DNA of 64,000 nt from an uncultured Pseudomonadales bacterium (GTDB lineage Bacteria > Pseudomonadota > Gammaproteobacteria > Pseudomonadales > Cellvibrionaceae), in contig CANLDL010000005.1 in the NCBI GenBank assembly GCA_947489425.1, forward strand, positions 26,361 through 90,360, in the 5' to 3' direction. Positions 43,637 through 53,158 of the stretch are shown in pieces (position 1 is the stretch's first letter; every line of letters starts with the position of its first letter). The notes under the pieces are model-generated. The model saw only the letters and a program-made list of their open reading frames with translations, did no database searches and was not told where the DNA came from. Made by a program: the position numbers and the translations under genes.

Positions 43637-44215
43637 TTATTGAGCAGCAATAAAGTCACTTTTTAACAAACTAAATAAATTCATATCGTGATATTGATTG
43701 TTCCAAAAGCCTTTTTCACGTAGCCTACCTTCAAAGGTAAAGCCATTTTTTTTCAGTACTTTTTCTGAGCCTGCATTTCCAGTCACAACCGATGCTTCTA
43801 TGCGGTTAATATGTATAGGGAGCTGGTTATTGTAAGCACTATTTATGACCGCCTGAATAGCTTCATTAGCATAACCTTTACCCCAATATTCAGGTGCTAG
43901 CTCGTAGCCAATAATCGCTGAGTGATCATAGCTAACCCAATTATTAAAGCCGCAAGTACCAATCAGTTTTTGGGCGCTACTGTTTGGCGAGCGCTCGCGA
44001 ATGGCCCAACGTATACCGATTTGTATTCTAAATTTCTCTTGCAAAAACCTTGTTATCTCAGGGCCTTCTTCGGGCTTTGTAAGGCGCTCCATATCATAAA
44101 ACTCCATGACCCTTGCGTCGGAGAAAATACGATAAATATCAAGATCGTCATCGTCTCTTAATTCATCTAGTAAGAGACGCGGTGTTTCGAGAGTAGGGAA
44201 CGCTTGAGTGACCAT
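43637..44215 (-). CDS. GNAT N-acetyltransferase, RimJ/RimL type
   Basis: A 192-residue acetyltransferase: TLETPRLLLDELRDDDDLDIY at the N-terminus and GYELAPEYWGKGYANEAIQAV, the acetyl-CoA binding region, followed by NRIEASVVTGNAGSEKVLKKNGF. This is the RimJ/RimL/SpeG-like group acting on amines or protein N-termini; the substrate is unknown. The gcgagcgctcgc 12-mer also occurs inside this gene at 43987-43998. Seven bases separate it from the upstream membrane-protein gene. Confidence 0.85.
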   Translation of the reverse strand: MVTQAFPTLETPRLLLDELRDDDDLDIYRIFSDARVMEFYDMERLTKPEEGPEITRFLQEKFRIQIGIRWAIRERSPNSSAQKLIGTCGFNNWVSYDHSAIIGYELAPEYWGKGYANEAIQAVINSAYNNQLPIHINRIEASVVTGNAGSEKVLKKNGFTFEGRLREKGFWNNQYHDMNLFSLLKSDFIAAQ

Positions 44216-44221
44216 TAAAAA

Positions 44222-44749
44222 TTAGGCTGTGAGTAGACGGTCGTATTTTTTACTTAAGAAGTCATAAAACTGCTCACGCAAATTATTAATATCGCGTTTC
44301 ATTGCCAGAATATCATCCTCGCTTATATCAGTTCTGCCGACATAGACTTGGCGCCTAAAGTGCGCAACTTTAGAACCATACAAGCGTAGGTTTTTTTCGA
44401 GCGTTTTTTCACCAAGCATTAGCAACTTTGATTCTGCATCCGAGAGTTTTTTAAATTCGTCGACTAATTTTTGACTCACCAAATCTAGCTCTTCTTTACG
44501 ATTGGCTGGCCAGCGATTACCAAAGCGAATAGATTCGACAACTAGGGCTGAATACTTGGCGAAAATATGACTAACATGACCCACATCCCCCGATATACTC
44601 TCCAGCATATCAAGTCGTCGTTGTTCAGCCTTTACAGGCCTCGGTTGGCGTTTATTCATCAATATAATCGCAAAGAGTGAAGCAATTAATGCTCCTACCC
44701 CTACTTTGATTGATGTATCAAGTAGTTGCCATATAATAGTTGAATCCAT
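44222..44749 (-). CDS. Hypothetical membrane-anchored protein
   Basis: A 175-residue protein with one N-terminal transmembrane helix (about residues 15-31, VGVGALIASLFAIIL) and a long helical cytosolic domain rich in charged residues. I know no domain for it. It is transcribed ahead of the GNAT gene, probably as a two-gene unit. Confidence 0.6.
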   Translation of the reverse strand: MDSTIIWQLLDTSIKVGVGALIASLFAIILMNKRQPRPVKAEQRRLDMLESISGDVGHVSHIFAKYSALVVESIRFGNRWPANRKEELDLVSQKLVDEFKKLSDAESKLLMLGEKTLEKNLRLYGSKVAHFRRQVYVGRTDISEDDILAMKRDINNLREQFYDFLSKKYDRLLTA

Positions 44750-44887
44750 GACTTACACCTTATTGAAATAGTCAGAAAAACGTCGATTTGTTGTATTAAG
44801 TAACACTATTAGTAAATAAAGCAATTAATACGCCAAAATAGCTATATCAATAATGATCAAATCTATTTACTCATAAGGAGAATACAA

Positions 44888-45394
44888 GTGGCGGTAACCA
44901 AAGACGATATAGTCATTAAGACGATGAGTTATGCTAATGCTCAAGAAAATATCGACTTTATTGAGCTGCTAGACCATTATGCGAAGGACATTATGGGTGG
45001 CGGTGAGCCACTGGCCGAGAATGTAAAATCTGGCTTGATTGGTAGTATGAAAGCAAGGTCACATGCTATTAGCTTACTGGCTTACAAAGACGGCACAGCG
45101 GTTGGCCTATTAAATGCCTTTGAAGGATTTTCTACTTTTGCCAATAAACCGCTGATTAATATTCACGATATTATTGTTAGAGAAGGGTATAGAGCCTGTG
45201 GTATTGGTCAATATTTATTGAAAGCGATTGAACAGATTGCTGTGACTCGTGGTTGCTGTAAATTGACGCTTGAGGTGCTCTCTGGTAATGAGCTGGCTAA
45301 AAATAGCTATCAAAAATTTGGTTTCACGGGGTATTCCTTAGATGAGTCTATAGGGCATGCATTATTTTGGGAGAAAAAAGTAGCGTTAAGTTAA
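44888..45394 (+). CDS. GNAT N-acetyltransferase
   Basis: A 168-residue acetyltransferase with the acetyl-CoA motif IIVREGYRACGIGQYLLKAIEQIA and the C-terminal LEVLSGNELAKNSYQKFGF. It starts with GTG at 44888 behind a good aaggag. A related protein class acts on small amines; no specific substrate can be inferred. Confidence 0.85.
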   Translation: MAVTKDDIVIKTMSYANAQENIDFIELLDHYAKDIMGGGEPLAENVKSGLIGSMKARSHAISLLAYKDGTAVGLLNAFEGFSTFANKPLINIHDIIVREGYRACGIGQYLLKAIEQIAVTRGCCKLTLEVLSGNELAKNSYQKFGFTGYSLDESIGHALFWEKKVALS

Positions 45395-45466
45395 TGAACT
45401 TTTGGCTCGGCTTTAACGTCATTAAACATCAGTTAATTATTTTTATTCTAGGAGTGTAGTTTTAAA

Positions 45467-45859
45467 ATGAGCGATCAAAACATAGTAGCTAAAAAAAGTA
45501 TGTATAGCGTTAATGAGACGATGGATAGATTTGAAGCCATTGTTAAAGAAAAGGGCTTAATGGTAGTTGCGCGTGTCAATCATCAAAAGGCAGCGCAAGC
45601 AAATGATCTTGAGCTAAATGAGGCGCAAGTGCTTATTTTTGGTAACCCTAAAGCGGGTACACTGGTCATGCAAAAAAATATTCAAGCAGCGCTAGATTTG
45701 CCGATGCGCGTTGCGGTTTATACTGACGATAATAACGATGTATATATTAGTTACCGTAAGCCCGCGAGCTTAGCTGAGGCTTATGACTTAGGTGAGCTAC
45801 CTGTCCTAGATGCTATGGCAGATGCACTCGATAAATTAACATCGGCAGCGTCGAATTAA
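45467..45859 (+). CDS. DUF302 family protein
   Basis: A 130-residue protein of the DUF302 family: TMDRFEAIVKEKGLMVVARVNHQKAA, then VLIFGNPKAGTLVMQKN, LDLPMRVAVYTDDNNDVYISYRKP. There is no signal peptide here, unlike several exported members. DUF302 function is unknown. A ribosome binding site (aggagtg) precedes the start. Confidence 0.88.
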   Translation: MSDQNIVAKKSMYSVNETMDRFEAIVKEKGLMVVARVNHQKAAQANDLELNEAQVLIFGNPKAGTLVMQKNIQAALDLPMRVAVYTDDNNDVYISYRKPASLAEAYDLGELPVLDAMADALDKLTSAASN

Positions 45860-45868
45860 TGATTCTAG

Positions 45869-45897
45869 GGCTTCGAAGTAAATTTTTATTCGGAGCC
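45869..45897 (+). terminator. Hairpin after the DUF302 gene
   Basis: ggcttcga (45869-45876) pairs with tcggagcc (45890-45897) with one G-U pair, followed by ttt. A weak terminator candidate. Confidence 0.45.
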
Positions 45898-45974
45898 TTT
45901 GAGGATTAACTTGTTGTATTAACAGCTATAACACATAGCAGCTTTAGGGCAATACGGATTTTAAAGTAATAACT

Positions 45975-46616
45975 ATGGAACAGATATTAGTTTATGCGGA
46001 TAGTTTAAGCTGGGGCATAATTCCTGGGTCTCGCGAGAGACTAAGCTTTGACAAGCGATGGCCCGGTATTTTTGAGATAACGCTCAATCGCATGGGTGAC
46101 AAAAATGTCAGAGTATTGGAAAATTGCCTTAATGGCAGGCGTACAGTATTAAATGACCCAGCCAAAGAAGGTCGTAATGGCTCTCAAGGCCTTGCTCAGG
46201 CGATTGAAATGCACTCGCCACTAAAGCTTGTTATTTTAATGCTAGGAAGCAATGATTTTCAGAGCAGTGATAGTACTGAGCACTCTGTAGCCCAAGGGAT
46301 TGCTCGGTTAATACAAATCATACGAGAGGCTCCTATTGAGCCTGGTATGCCGCAGCCAAAGATTATGTTGGTTGCTCCTCCTCCCATTGTTAAGCCAAAA
46401 GGTGCAATGGCCGAAAAATTTAAAGCGATAGGCGATCAAATTATCGATTTATCTGATGGGCTTAAAGTTATCTCGAAGTCCCATTCAACATATTATTTTT
46501 CAGCCGCTAGTGTGATTGATGCAAGCGCAGTTGATGGTATTCATTTAGACGAGCAACAGCATAAAATATTGGGCGAGGCTATTGCTTGCGAGGTTAGTTC
46601 TCGTATTATTTTTTAG
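45975..46616 (+). CDS. SGNH/GDSL hydrolase, arylesterase-like, cytosolic
   Basis: A 213-residue SGNH hydrolase without signal peptide. Block I reads ILVYADSLSWG, so the Gly of GDSL is Ala8 here while Ser10 is kept. Block II has the LNGRRTV segment, block III is LGSND, and block V is DGIHLD with the catalytic Asp/His. It resembles the oligomeric arylesterase/acyltransferase group. Its stop overlaps the end of the convergent yciH by 4 bases. Confidence 0.83.
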   Translation: MEQILVYADSLSWGIIPGSRERLSFDKRWPGIFEITLNRMGDKNVRVLENCLNGRRTVLNDPAKEGRNGSQGLAQAIEMHSPLKLVILMLGSNDFQSSDSTEHSVAQGIARLIQIIREAPIEPGMPQPKIMLVAPPPIVKPKGAMAEKFKAIGDQIIDLSDGLKVISKSHSTYYFSAASVIDASAVDGIHLDEQQHKILGEAIACEVSSRIIF

Positions 46617-46969
46617 CCGCCAGCAATCTTTACTACGAGGCCTTGAGACTCTAATAGTGTTTTTATTTTTTCGCGCTGGTCTGTTTGTACTTCAATGACA
46701 TGCTCTTTAAGACTACCGCCTACGCCAAGTTTCTTTTTGAGTAGTTTGGCTAATGCTTTAATATCATGCTCGATCGGCAGGCCTTTAATTAACGTCACTC
46801 CACTACCTTTGCGACTCTCTCTAAATAATCTTACGATGCCATCACCATTATCAGCAGTAGTAGTATGCTTAGTCTCTTTAATACGGCCTGTTTCTGTCGA
46901 GTAGACTAGTCGACTGTTGTTTGCTGAGGCGTTTGATGAACCATTAGAGGAGTATGTTTTTTTACCCAT
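46613..46969 (-). CDS. yciH: SUI1/eIF1-like translation factor YciH
   Basis: With the start at the ATG at 46967-46969 (MGKKTYSSNGSS) the protein has 118 residues. It has the SUI1 core GDGIVRLFRESRKGSGVTLIKGL and a C-terminal GGSLKEHVIEVQTDQREKIKTLL segment (with a turn). YciH is the bacterial eIF1 homologue thought to check initiation fidelity under stress. A longer in-frame start at 47017 would reach into the upstream gene and add an unlikely N-terminus. Overlaps the upstream gene's end by 8 bases. Confidence 0.88.
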   Translation of the reverse strand: MGKKTYSSNGSSNASANNSRLVYSTETGRIKETKHTTTADNGDGIVRLFRESRKGSGVTLIKGLPIEHDIKALAKLLKKKLGVGGSLKEHVIEVQTDQREKIKTLLESQGLVVKIAGG

Positions 46970-47309
46970 TATCATTTTTCTCGTGCAAGCTTTCTTTGGT
47001 ATTTTGGTCTTTAGCACTAACTAGTTGATTAGTGGATATGCCTATAACAATTAATATGGCACCAAATATGAATATAACAAAGCTAGGGGTTTGTGCCCCA
47101 AGCCAGTAATAGCTAAGAGGCGCTAATATAACACTGAATAGTAATCCAACAGATAGTATCTTTTCAGCTTTTGCTGGCAATTGTATCAGTGCTTCACAAT
47201 GTGGGCAGGCGAATACTTCGCGTTTTATATACGCTTTGTCGGCGCCAGAACCTTTGAGTGTTTCTAAGCTGATGTTTTTATGACACTGTGGGCATTGTTT
47301 CGATAGCAT
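46962..47309 (-). CDS. Zinc-ribbon membrane protein
   Basis: A 115-residue protein. The N-terminus has two CxxC pairs (CPQC at 6-9 and CPHC at 35-38) forming a zinc ribbon, followed by two transmembrane helices (about 50-66 and 75-92) and a charged tail. I do not recognise a named family. It precedes yciH with an 8-base overlap, so the two are co-translated. Confidence 0.7.
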   Translation of the reverse strand: MLSKQCPQCHKNISLETLKGSGADKAYIKREVFACPHCEALIQLPAKAEKILSVGLLFSVILAPLSYYWLGAQTPSFVIFIFGAILIVIGISTNQLVSAKDQNTKESLHEKNDNG

Positions 47310-47631
47310 ATCTTCTTTTACTAATTGGTAGAGATTCTTGCAAAGGTCTCTGATAATTTTAAGATGGTAATTATAAAAGTGATTTGCTGCTAGGGCTACT
47401 GTACTTTGGTGCTAAAGGAGATTTGGAATACAATGAGTCGGTGTTTACTTTCTAGTGATAGAGCGAGAGCTTTGCACGAATAATCGTTAACTCGCATACT
47501 GCGTTAAAATCGCACTAATTGTGTCTTTATGACGGATAAACTCTCTCATGGCCTGCGATTTTGCCTTGCCTGAGAGCAAACCTCTATCCGTGAAAATGCT
47601 TCGGAATAATAAATAAAAAATAGGTTGAGAT
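47310..47631. other. Intergenic region with structured leader before the channel gene
   Basis: No gene is supported in this 322-base gap between divergent genes. It holds the nested stem structure described at 47533-47590 and a smaller ttaac/gttaa repeat just upstream of it. Confidence 0.45.
47533..47590 (+). ncRNA. Candidate structured 5' leader of the potassium channel gene
   Basis: Outer arms cggata (47533-47538) and tatccg (47585-47590) enclose inner arms ctctca+ggc (47543-47548, 47550-47552) and gcc+tgagag (47568-47576), with a single bulge. Two stacked helices with internal loops in a non-coding leader 42 bases before the start codon suggest an RNA-level control element. I cannot match it to a known riboswitch class. 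Confidence 0.35.
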
Positions 47632-48471
47632 ATGAGTAATACCTCCGATAAATATGCACCGTTAAAAGAGAGGCTGTATAGCACTATTTTTGGCCATGAT
47701 ACCCCTGAAGGTAAGCTGTTTGATATGGTGCTGATTTATACTATTTTAATCAGTGTAGTTGTGGTTATTTTGGATTCGGTAAGTTATTTATCAGGCCAAT
47801 ATAGTCACTATTTCAGGGTGCTCGAGTGGACTTTAACAATCTTTTTTACCATTGAGTATGGTCTAAGAATATACTGCTCACCTAATAGATGGCGCTATAT
47901 TTTTAGTTATTACGGTATTGTTGATTTACTGGCAATTATCCCTTCTTACTTGAGTTTGTTTGTCAGTGGAGTGAGTTATCTGCTCATTATTCGCCTATTG
48001 CGGGTACTGCGAATATTCCGCGTTCTAAAATTAGTACGTTATTTGAGTGAAATGAATGTGCTTGCTCGATCTTTATTGAGCTCTCGGCGTAAGATTTTAA
48101 TTTTTTTTACGGCCGTATTAGTCTTGGCAACTATCTTTGGCTCTCTCATGTTTATGATTGAAGGGCCAGAAAACGGCTTTACTAGTATTCCTAAAAGCAT
48201 TTATTGGACAATCGTAACGATAACAACGGTAGGTTATGGCGATATCACTCCGCAGACTGTGTTTGGGCAAATTATAGCGGCGTTAGTTATGCTGACGGGT
48301 TATTCTATTATCGCGGTACCTACTGGGATTTTTACTGCACAGATGTCACAGGAAATTATGCGTCAACGCCAGTCTAGCGTATGCCAAAACTGTGAGCGTA
48401 GTGGCCATGAAGAAGATGCCAAATACTGTAAGCACTGCGGTGCAGACCTACCAGAAAAAGAGTTACCTTAA
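47632..48471 (+). CDS. Voltage-gated-type potassium channel with C-terminal zinc ribbon
   Basis: A 279-residue six-helix channel. The S4 segment has Arg at every third position (RLLRVLRIFRVLKLVRYL, 121-138), and the selectivity filter is TTVGYGD (198-204). After S6 a short zinc ribbon follows, with Cys251, Cys254, Cys266 and Cys269. It should conduct K+ in response to membrane voltage; the zinc ribbon may set assembly or sense metal or redox state. slyX follows after 33 bases. Its long leader contains a candidate structured RNA. Confidence 0.9.
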   Translation: MSNTSDKYAPLKERLYSTIFGHDTPEGKLFDMVLIYTILISVVVVILDSVSYLSGQYSHYFRVLEWTLTIFFTIEYGLRIYCSPNRWRYIFSYYGIVDLLAIIPSYLSLFVSGVSYLLIIRLLRVLRIFRVLKLVRYLSEMNVLARSLLSSRRKILIFFTAVLVLATIFGSLMFMIEGPENGFTSIPKSIYWTIVTITTVGYGDITPQTVFGQIIAALVMLTGYSIIAVPTGIFTAQMSQEIMRQRQSSVCQNCERSGHEEDAKYCKHCGADLPEKELP

Positions 48472-48504
48472 GAAGGTAAAATAAGAAAATTGGAACTATT
48501 TAAT

Positions 48505-48759
48505 ATGACTATGCAAAGCAATAATCCAATAAATAACGAGAATAATCAAAAATATGACCTACTCCAACAGCAAATAGATGAGCTGCAAAGCCGCTTATCT
48601 CATCAAGAGGATTTATTGCATTCTCTCAATGATGTTATTGCCAAACAGGATATAGCGATTGTTTCTCTGCGTACTAAACTCCAGCAAAGCCAAGAAAAGT
48701 TAGCCGACGTTGCTTATAGTCTAGAATCAAATTCTACTGAAAAGCCACCACATTATTAA
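48505..48759 (+). CDS. slyX: SlyX family protein
   Basis: An 84-residue coiled-coil protein with the start at the ATG at 48505 (a TTG 15 bases upstream is also in frame). Heptads LLQQQIDELQSRLSHQEDLLHSLN (with a break) and the C-terminal PPHY motif are SlyX hallmarks. Function is unclear even in E. coli. Probably co-transcribed with the channel gene. Confidence 0.9.
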   Translation: MTMQSNNPINNENNQKYDLLQQQIDELQSRLSHQEDLLHSLNDVIAKQDIAIVSLRTKLQQSQEKLADVAYSLESNSTEKPPHY

Positions 48760-48887
48760 TATTAAACCTTATATTTTATAAGGTTTAATGCCCTGTTTAA
48801 TCATATCGGTATTTTTGTGTTTCTATTAATTTTGTCTACAATTTATAAGAAGCGCTTTTAATAATTTTCATATGATGTGATTTTCTT

Positions 48888-51095
48888 ATGCGGGACTCCC
48901 CCTTTCGGCCAAGAGCAGGCTCTTCTTTACTACCAGATCATTTGTTGAACCATAGTGAAGGGTTTATTGTTCAAAAACTATTCAATTCGTTGCGCTCAGC
49001 TGTCCTCTATCTCGATAAATGGGGTGCGATTACCTCTGCTAATATTATGGCCGAGGAGTTGTTTCGTGATGAAGAATTAATTGGTAAAACAGTTTTAGAG
49101 TTCTTATCCGGATGGGATGACAAAATACATGCGCACCAAGAAGTGCTTATGGTCGCTAGGAGTGGGGTCTCGGTTATCGGTGCGATTGAGCATGCTTTTA
49201 TCCACGGTAAAGAGCACTGGTTTCAGGTTGATAAAGTGGCTGTTCGCGATGAAACAACTGGTGTGAAAGGGGTGTTAGTTACACTGGATGATATTACCTT
49301 ACTTAAACAACAAGAGCTGCGCCTTCAGCAAAGTGAATCACGTTACAGGGCATTTGTCGAAAACAGCCAAGATGCTATCTGGTGTTACAGCATTAATCCG
49401 CCACTACCTATTGATTTGCCTCGACAAGAGTTAATCGACAAGATTATTTCATGTGCCACTTTACGTGACTGTAATCATGTTTTTTCAAAGATCTACAACG
49501 CGACTCCTGAGCAATTGTTTGGTATTAGCTTTAGAGAGACGGGTACCCACAGTTATGCCGATAATATAGAAGCTTTTGTCGATAATGACTTTCGACTCAA
49601 TACCGAAGAGATTGTTTGGAGAAATCGTTCGGGTAATGACGTATGTCTGCAGATATCTGCCAATGGCACTATAGAGAATAAGCAGCTTGTCGAGATTTGG
49701 GGTGTCACTCGCGATACTACTGAACGCCATCGTTATATTGATAGATTAGAATACCAGGCAAATCATGACCTGCTAACCGGCTTACCCAATCGCAATAAGC
49801 TTAAAAATATTGCCACAGACATGATTAACGAAACTCAAAATGGTAGGAAACTAGCATTAATCATTGTTGATTTAGATAGCTTTAAGGATATTAACGATAC
49901 TTTAGGGCATCACGTAGGTGATGAAATTATTAAACAAATTGGGCCAAGGATCTCAAGTGTCGTTAATGAGATGAACACAACTATTTGTCGCTTAGGCGGT
50001 GACGAATTCGGTGTGCTATTAAATGATATTAAAGATTCTGAGCAAGCCCAATTAATTTCCGAACAGGTTTTGTTGAGTATTCGCCAGCTATTTTACATTA
50101 ATGAGATGGATATTGAGTTGCGCGCGAGTATTGGTATTGCCATGTACCCCTGTCAGGCGGCAGATTTCTCAACATTACTACGCTACGCTGATGTTGCGAT
50201 GTATACCGCTAAACAGTCCTTGTCCAGTATCGAGGTATATAGTTCAGAGAAAGATAAGTATTCGACAAAACGTTTATCGCTAATGAATGAGTTGGGTAGG
50301 GCAATTCGCGAAGGGCAGCTAGAATTACATTATCAACCGAAGGTTTCCTTAGTTACGGGTCAAGTTACTGGTGTAGAAGCACTATCTCGTTGGATACACC
50401 CAACTATGGGCTTTATCTCACCATCGGAGTTTGTGCCTATTGCCGAAATGACCGATATGATTAACGAGATGACCATGTGGGTGTTGAGTGAAAGTCTTGC
50501 TCAAGCTTGGCGTTGGCAAAAACAGGGCTTGGATATTAAAGTGGCGGTTAATATATCGGCACGCAACTTATTAGACAGGGATATTGTTAAAAAGATTAAA
50601 TCCCTATTGTTACGCTATCAATTATCTCCATCGTGTTTGGAATTGGAAATTACCGAAAGCATTATCATGAATAACCCTGATTATGCTTTAAAAATATTAA
50701 AAGAAATCAATGATATTGGTGTAGATCTCTCTATTGATGATTTCGGTACAGGTTATTCCTCCCTAGCTTACCTAAAAAAACTACCCGTCAAATGGTTAAA
50801 GATTGATTATGCTTTTGTAATTAATATGTTGGAGGATGAGCACGACCAAATTATTGTTAATTCGACCATTAATATGGCCCACAATTTAGGTTTAAGTGTT
50901 ATTGCCGAAGGTGTAGAGAACGAAAAAATATTGGATAAATTGACGCAAATGAAATGCGAGTGCGCACAAGGCTATCATATCGCACATCCTATGGGTGCAG
51001 ATCAATTTAATGACTGGATTGATGACTATTCAAAGAATAAAAAGCTGACTATGTCACCTATGAATGCAGACATCGTGATTAAAAGGCTGACTTAA
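48888..51095 (+). CDS. PAS-GGDEF-EAL cyclic-di-GMP protein
   Basis: A 735-residue cytosolic sensor with two PAS domains (about 25-140 and 150-280), GGDEF at 370-374 and EAL at 497-499. GGDEF is intact (RLGGDEFGVLL), but no RxxD inhibitory site precedes it. The EAL domain keeps ELEITES, DDFGTGYSS and AEGVEN, so it should be an active phosphodiesterase; in the DYAFV motif Ala replaces the usual Arg/Lys-Ser. It may make or degrade c-di-GMP depending on the PAS signal. No membrane segment is seen. Confidence 0.93.
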   Translation: MRDSPFRPRAGSSLLPDHLLNHSEGFIVQKLFNSLRSAVLYLDKWGAITSANIMAEELFRDEELIGKTVLEFLSGWDDKIHAHQEVLMVARSGVSVIGAIEHAFIHGKEHWFQVDKVAVRDETTGVKGVLVTLDDITLLKQQELRLQQSESRYRAFVENSQDAIWCYSINPPLPIDLPRQELIDKIISCATLRDCNHVFSKIYNATPEQLFGISFRETGTHSYADNIEAFVDNDFRLNTEEIVWRNRSGNDVCLQISANGTIENKQLVEIWGVTRDTTERHRYIDRLEYQANHDLLTGLPNRNKLKNIATDMINETQNGRKLALIIVDLDSFKDINDTLGHHVGDEIIKQIGPRISSVVNEMNTTICRLGGDEFGVLLNDIKDSEQAQLISEQVLLSIRQLFYINEMDIELRASIGIAMYPCQAADFSTLLRYADVAMYTAKQSLSSIEVYSSEKDKYSTKRLSLMNELGRAIREGQLELHYQPKVSLVTGQVTGVEALSRWIHPTMGFISPSEFVPIAEMTDMINEMTMWVLSESLAQAWRWQKQGLDIKVAVNISARNLLDRDIVKKIKSLLLRYQLSPSCLELEITESIIMNNPDYALKILKEINDIGVDLSIDDFGTGYSSLAYLKKLPVKWLKIDYAFVINMLEDEHDQIIVNSTINMAHNLGLSVIAEGVENEKILDKLTQMKCECAQGYHIAHPMGADQFNDWIDDYSKNKKLTMSPMNADIVIKRLT

Positions 51096-51239
51096 TAGTC
51101 ATATGCATGGGAAAATTTTACAAAAGAATATACTGGGGAGCCTCTAATGACCTCAGATAGCTTTTGGTTTATCCGGTGTTACCAGAATCAAGGCAATTTT
51201 TTGTAGTAATGCCTAGATCTTACAAAAAGAGTTCCCTGA

Positions 51240-52754
51240 CTATAACTTAGTGACTTTACGTATTTCTTTTATATCTTGCAGGCGTTGTTTTGCCTTTGCT
51301 ACTTCAGCTTCATTATCACTAAATTTTTTGATGATATTGTTGACTTGGTTCTCTGCTCTATCAAAACTTGCGCGAAGTATAAAAAACTCCGCTCGTGCTT
51401 TATGCAGTCCTAAAATATCACCTGCTAAGCCTGAGTATTCTGCAAGATTAAACCAAACAGAGGTATCACCTGGTCGTTTGATCGATAGTTTGTTGAGTAC
51501 ATCAATAGCCTTTCTATAGTCGTTATTGGCTGCATGTAGGCGGCTTAAGCGCATATTTAAGGGGTAACTGTCGGGTGCTTGTACAAGTGCACTTTTAATA
51601 CGGTTAGTTGCCTTTAATAGTTGCTTGGAGCCTGCCTCGATGCTTGATTGGGCAATAATCAAGGCCGGGTGATTAGGGTGTTGTTCCAGTAGTTCGGAGA
51701 TCAGCTGTTGTGCTTCGTCGTATTCTTTAACTGCAATATAGGCGAGAGCCAAGCCATAGCGTGTGCCTACTTCTGATGCGCTAAAGCCTCTTAATTCACT
51801 TTCGAAGCGACTAACAGCTTGTTGAGGTGTTTTTTCTAGGCTAAATAATACGCGTGCGCGCATTAAATCGTAATCTAGGCTCGATGTCGGGGTATTGCTT
51901 GGGTAGGATCGAGCACGGTTCGCAGCATCAGCGATACGCTTAGCCGTTACCGGGTGTGTTAATAAAAACTCAGGTGGTCTACTGCTAAAACGTGTTGAAC
52001 GTTGAATTTGCTCAAACATATCTGCCATAGAGTGGGGGTTAAAACCTGCAGCAACAAGTGTGGCCATGCCCAGTCTGTCAGCTTCTTGTTCAAATGCACG
52101 GCTGAAGCGTAATTGGCTGTCAATCAAGCCTGCCTGGCTTGCTTGTAATGCTGCGATACCTGCTTCCCCGCCTCCTGCAGCAGCGATTAAAATACTACCG
52201 ATGAGCGCTGCGGTGCTTAGTACACTTTGGCCCTTTCGCTTTTGTACGCCTCGTGCGTAGTGTCGCTGGCTCAAATGAGCCAGTTCGTGCGCTAAAACAC
52301 TCGCAAATTGCGCCTCGGCTTGAGCATAGGCAAACAAGCCCGTGTTCACTCCAATAATACCGCCTGGTACTGCAAAGGCGTTTATTGAGCTATCTCTGGG
52401 GATAACAAGTGTCAGATCAGCACCGGCATCCGGATTGTATTTGCTAAGGCGTTTTAAGAGATTTTCTGTATATTCAATGAGCAAAGCATCAGAGGAGAGC
52501 GGTACTTGCCTACGAAAGAATTTAAGCCAAGCTTGTCCCAGACGCTTTTCTTCCGCTTGAGAAGTCGTGGATACTGCGCCTATCGATGGTAATTCGGCTG
52601 GAGAAAAGTCAATCTCTTCTTCATAGACCTTTTGAGTATCGCTACTCTCCTTGGGTTCAGTACTTTCAGCCCCCTCAGTACTTTCACCAAAGGTTGTTGT
52701 TGAAAGCCCTAGATAACATAAACTGCATAGGCTGATGATCAATATGCGTATCAT
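51240..52754 (-). CDS. bepA: M48 family periplasmic metalloprotease, BepA-like
   Basis: A 504-residue exported protein with an N-terminal signal segment. The zinc site is HELAH at 156-160, with the third ligand in FEQEADRLGM. Upstream is the family's INAFAVPGGIIGVNTGLF, and the C-terminal half is made of tetratricopeptide repeats. BepA assists outer-membrane protein (LptD, BAM) assembly and degrades misassembled ones. Monocistronic. Confidence 0.92.
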   Translation of the reverse strand: MIRILIISLCSLCYLGLSTTTFGESTEGAESTEPKESSDTQKVYEEEIDFSPAELPSIGAVSTTSQAEEKRLGQAWLKFFRRQVPLSSDALLIEYTENLLKRLSKYNPDAGADLTLVIPRDSSINAFAVPGGIIGVNTGLFAYAQAEAQFASVLAHELAHLSQRHYARGVQKRKGQSVLSTAALIGSILIAAAGGGEAGIAALQASQAGLIDSQLRFSRAFEQEADRLGMATLVAAGFNPHSMADMFEQIQRSTRFSSRPPEFLLTHPVTAKRIADAANRARSYPSNTPTSSLDYDLMRARVLFSLEKTPQQAVSRFESELRGFSASEVGTRYGLALAYIAVKEYDEAQQLISELLEQHPNHPALIIAQSSIEAGSKQLLKATNRIKSALVQAPDSYPLNMRLSRLHAANNDYRKAIDVLNKLSIKRPGDTSVWFNLAEYSGLAGDILGLHKARAEFFILRASFDRAENQVNNIIKKFSDNEAEVAKAKQRLQDIKEIRKVTKL

Positions 52755-53158
52755 AAATTCCTTGGCTCTAGAGTGATTATAAGAGGATGTCTTATTTACG
52801 CTACCTAATCAAGCAACTATTAGGAAAGTCATTGTCAATAAGTATGCCTTGTAGGTCCATCGTTGAAATTGCTTTACTAGTTGTCAATTAGTCTAAGCCA
52901 TACTCTTAATAGACATATATTTCTGTTATGGTTCAACTATAAGTTAACCATTGCTTAACAATGCACCAGCTTCAGTATTTATGCAGTGCCGGCCCTAAGT
53001 TTACTATAGGGTCAACAGACATTATTACTATAAACTAGGTCACTATTTGGTAAATTCTGATTGCTGCTTGTCGAACAATCCCCCAAAATACATGGCAAGT
53101 CATCGACCTAGCACTCACAACTTAATAATAATTTTACTGTTAAGGACTTTTCGTAAGA
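52755..53158. other. Gene-free region between bepA and the TusA-like gene
   Basis: 404 bases with no supported gene or strong structure. Promoters for the two divergent genes must be here. Confidence 0.5.

Noticed and set aside
43987..43998. gcgagcgctcgc copy inside the GNAT gene as a functional operator
   Set aside because: It is within a coding region far from any start; kept only as a note in the motif finding.
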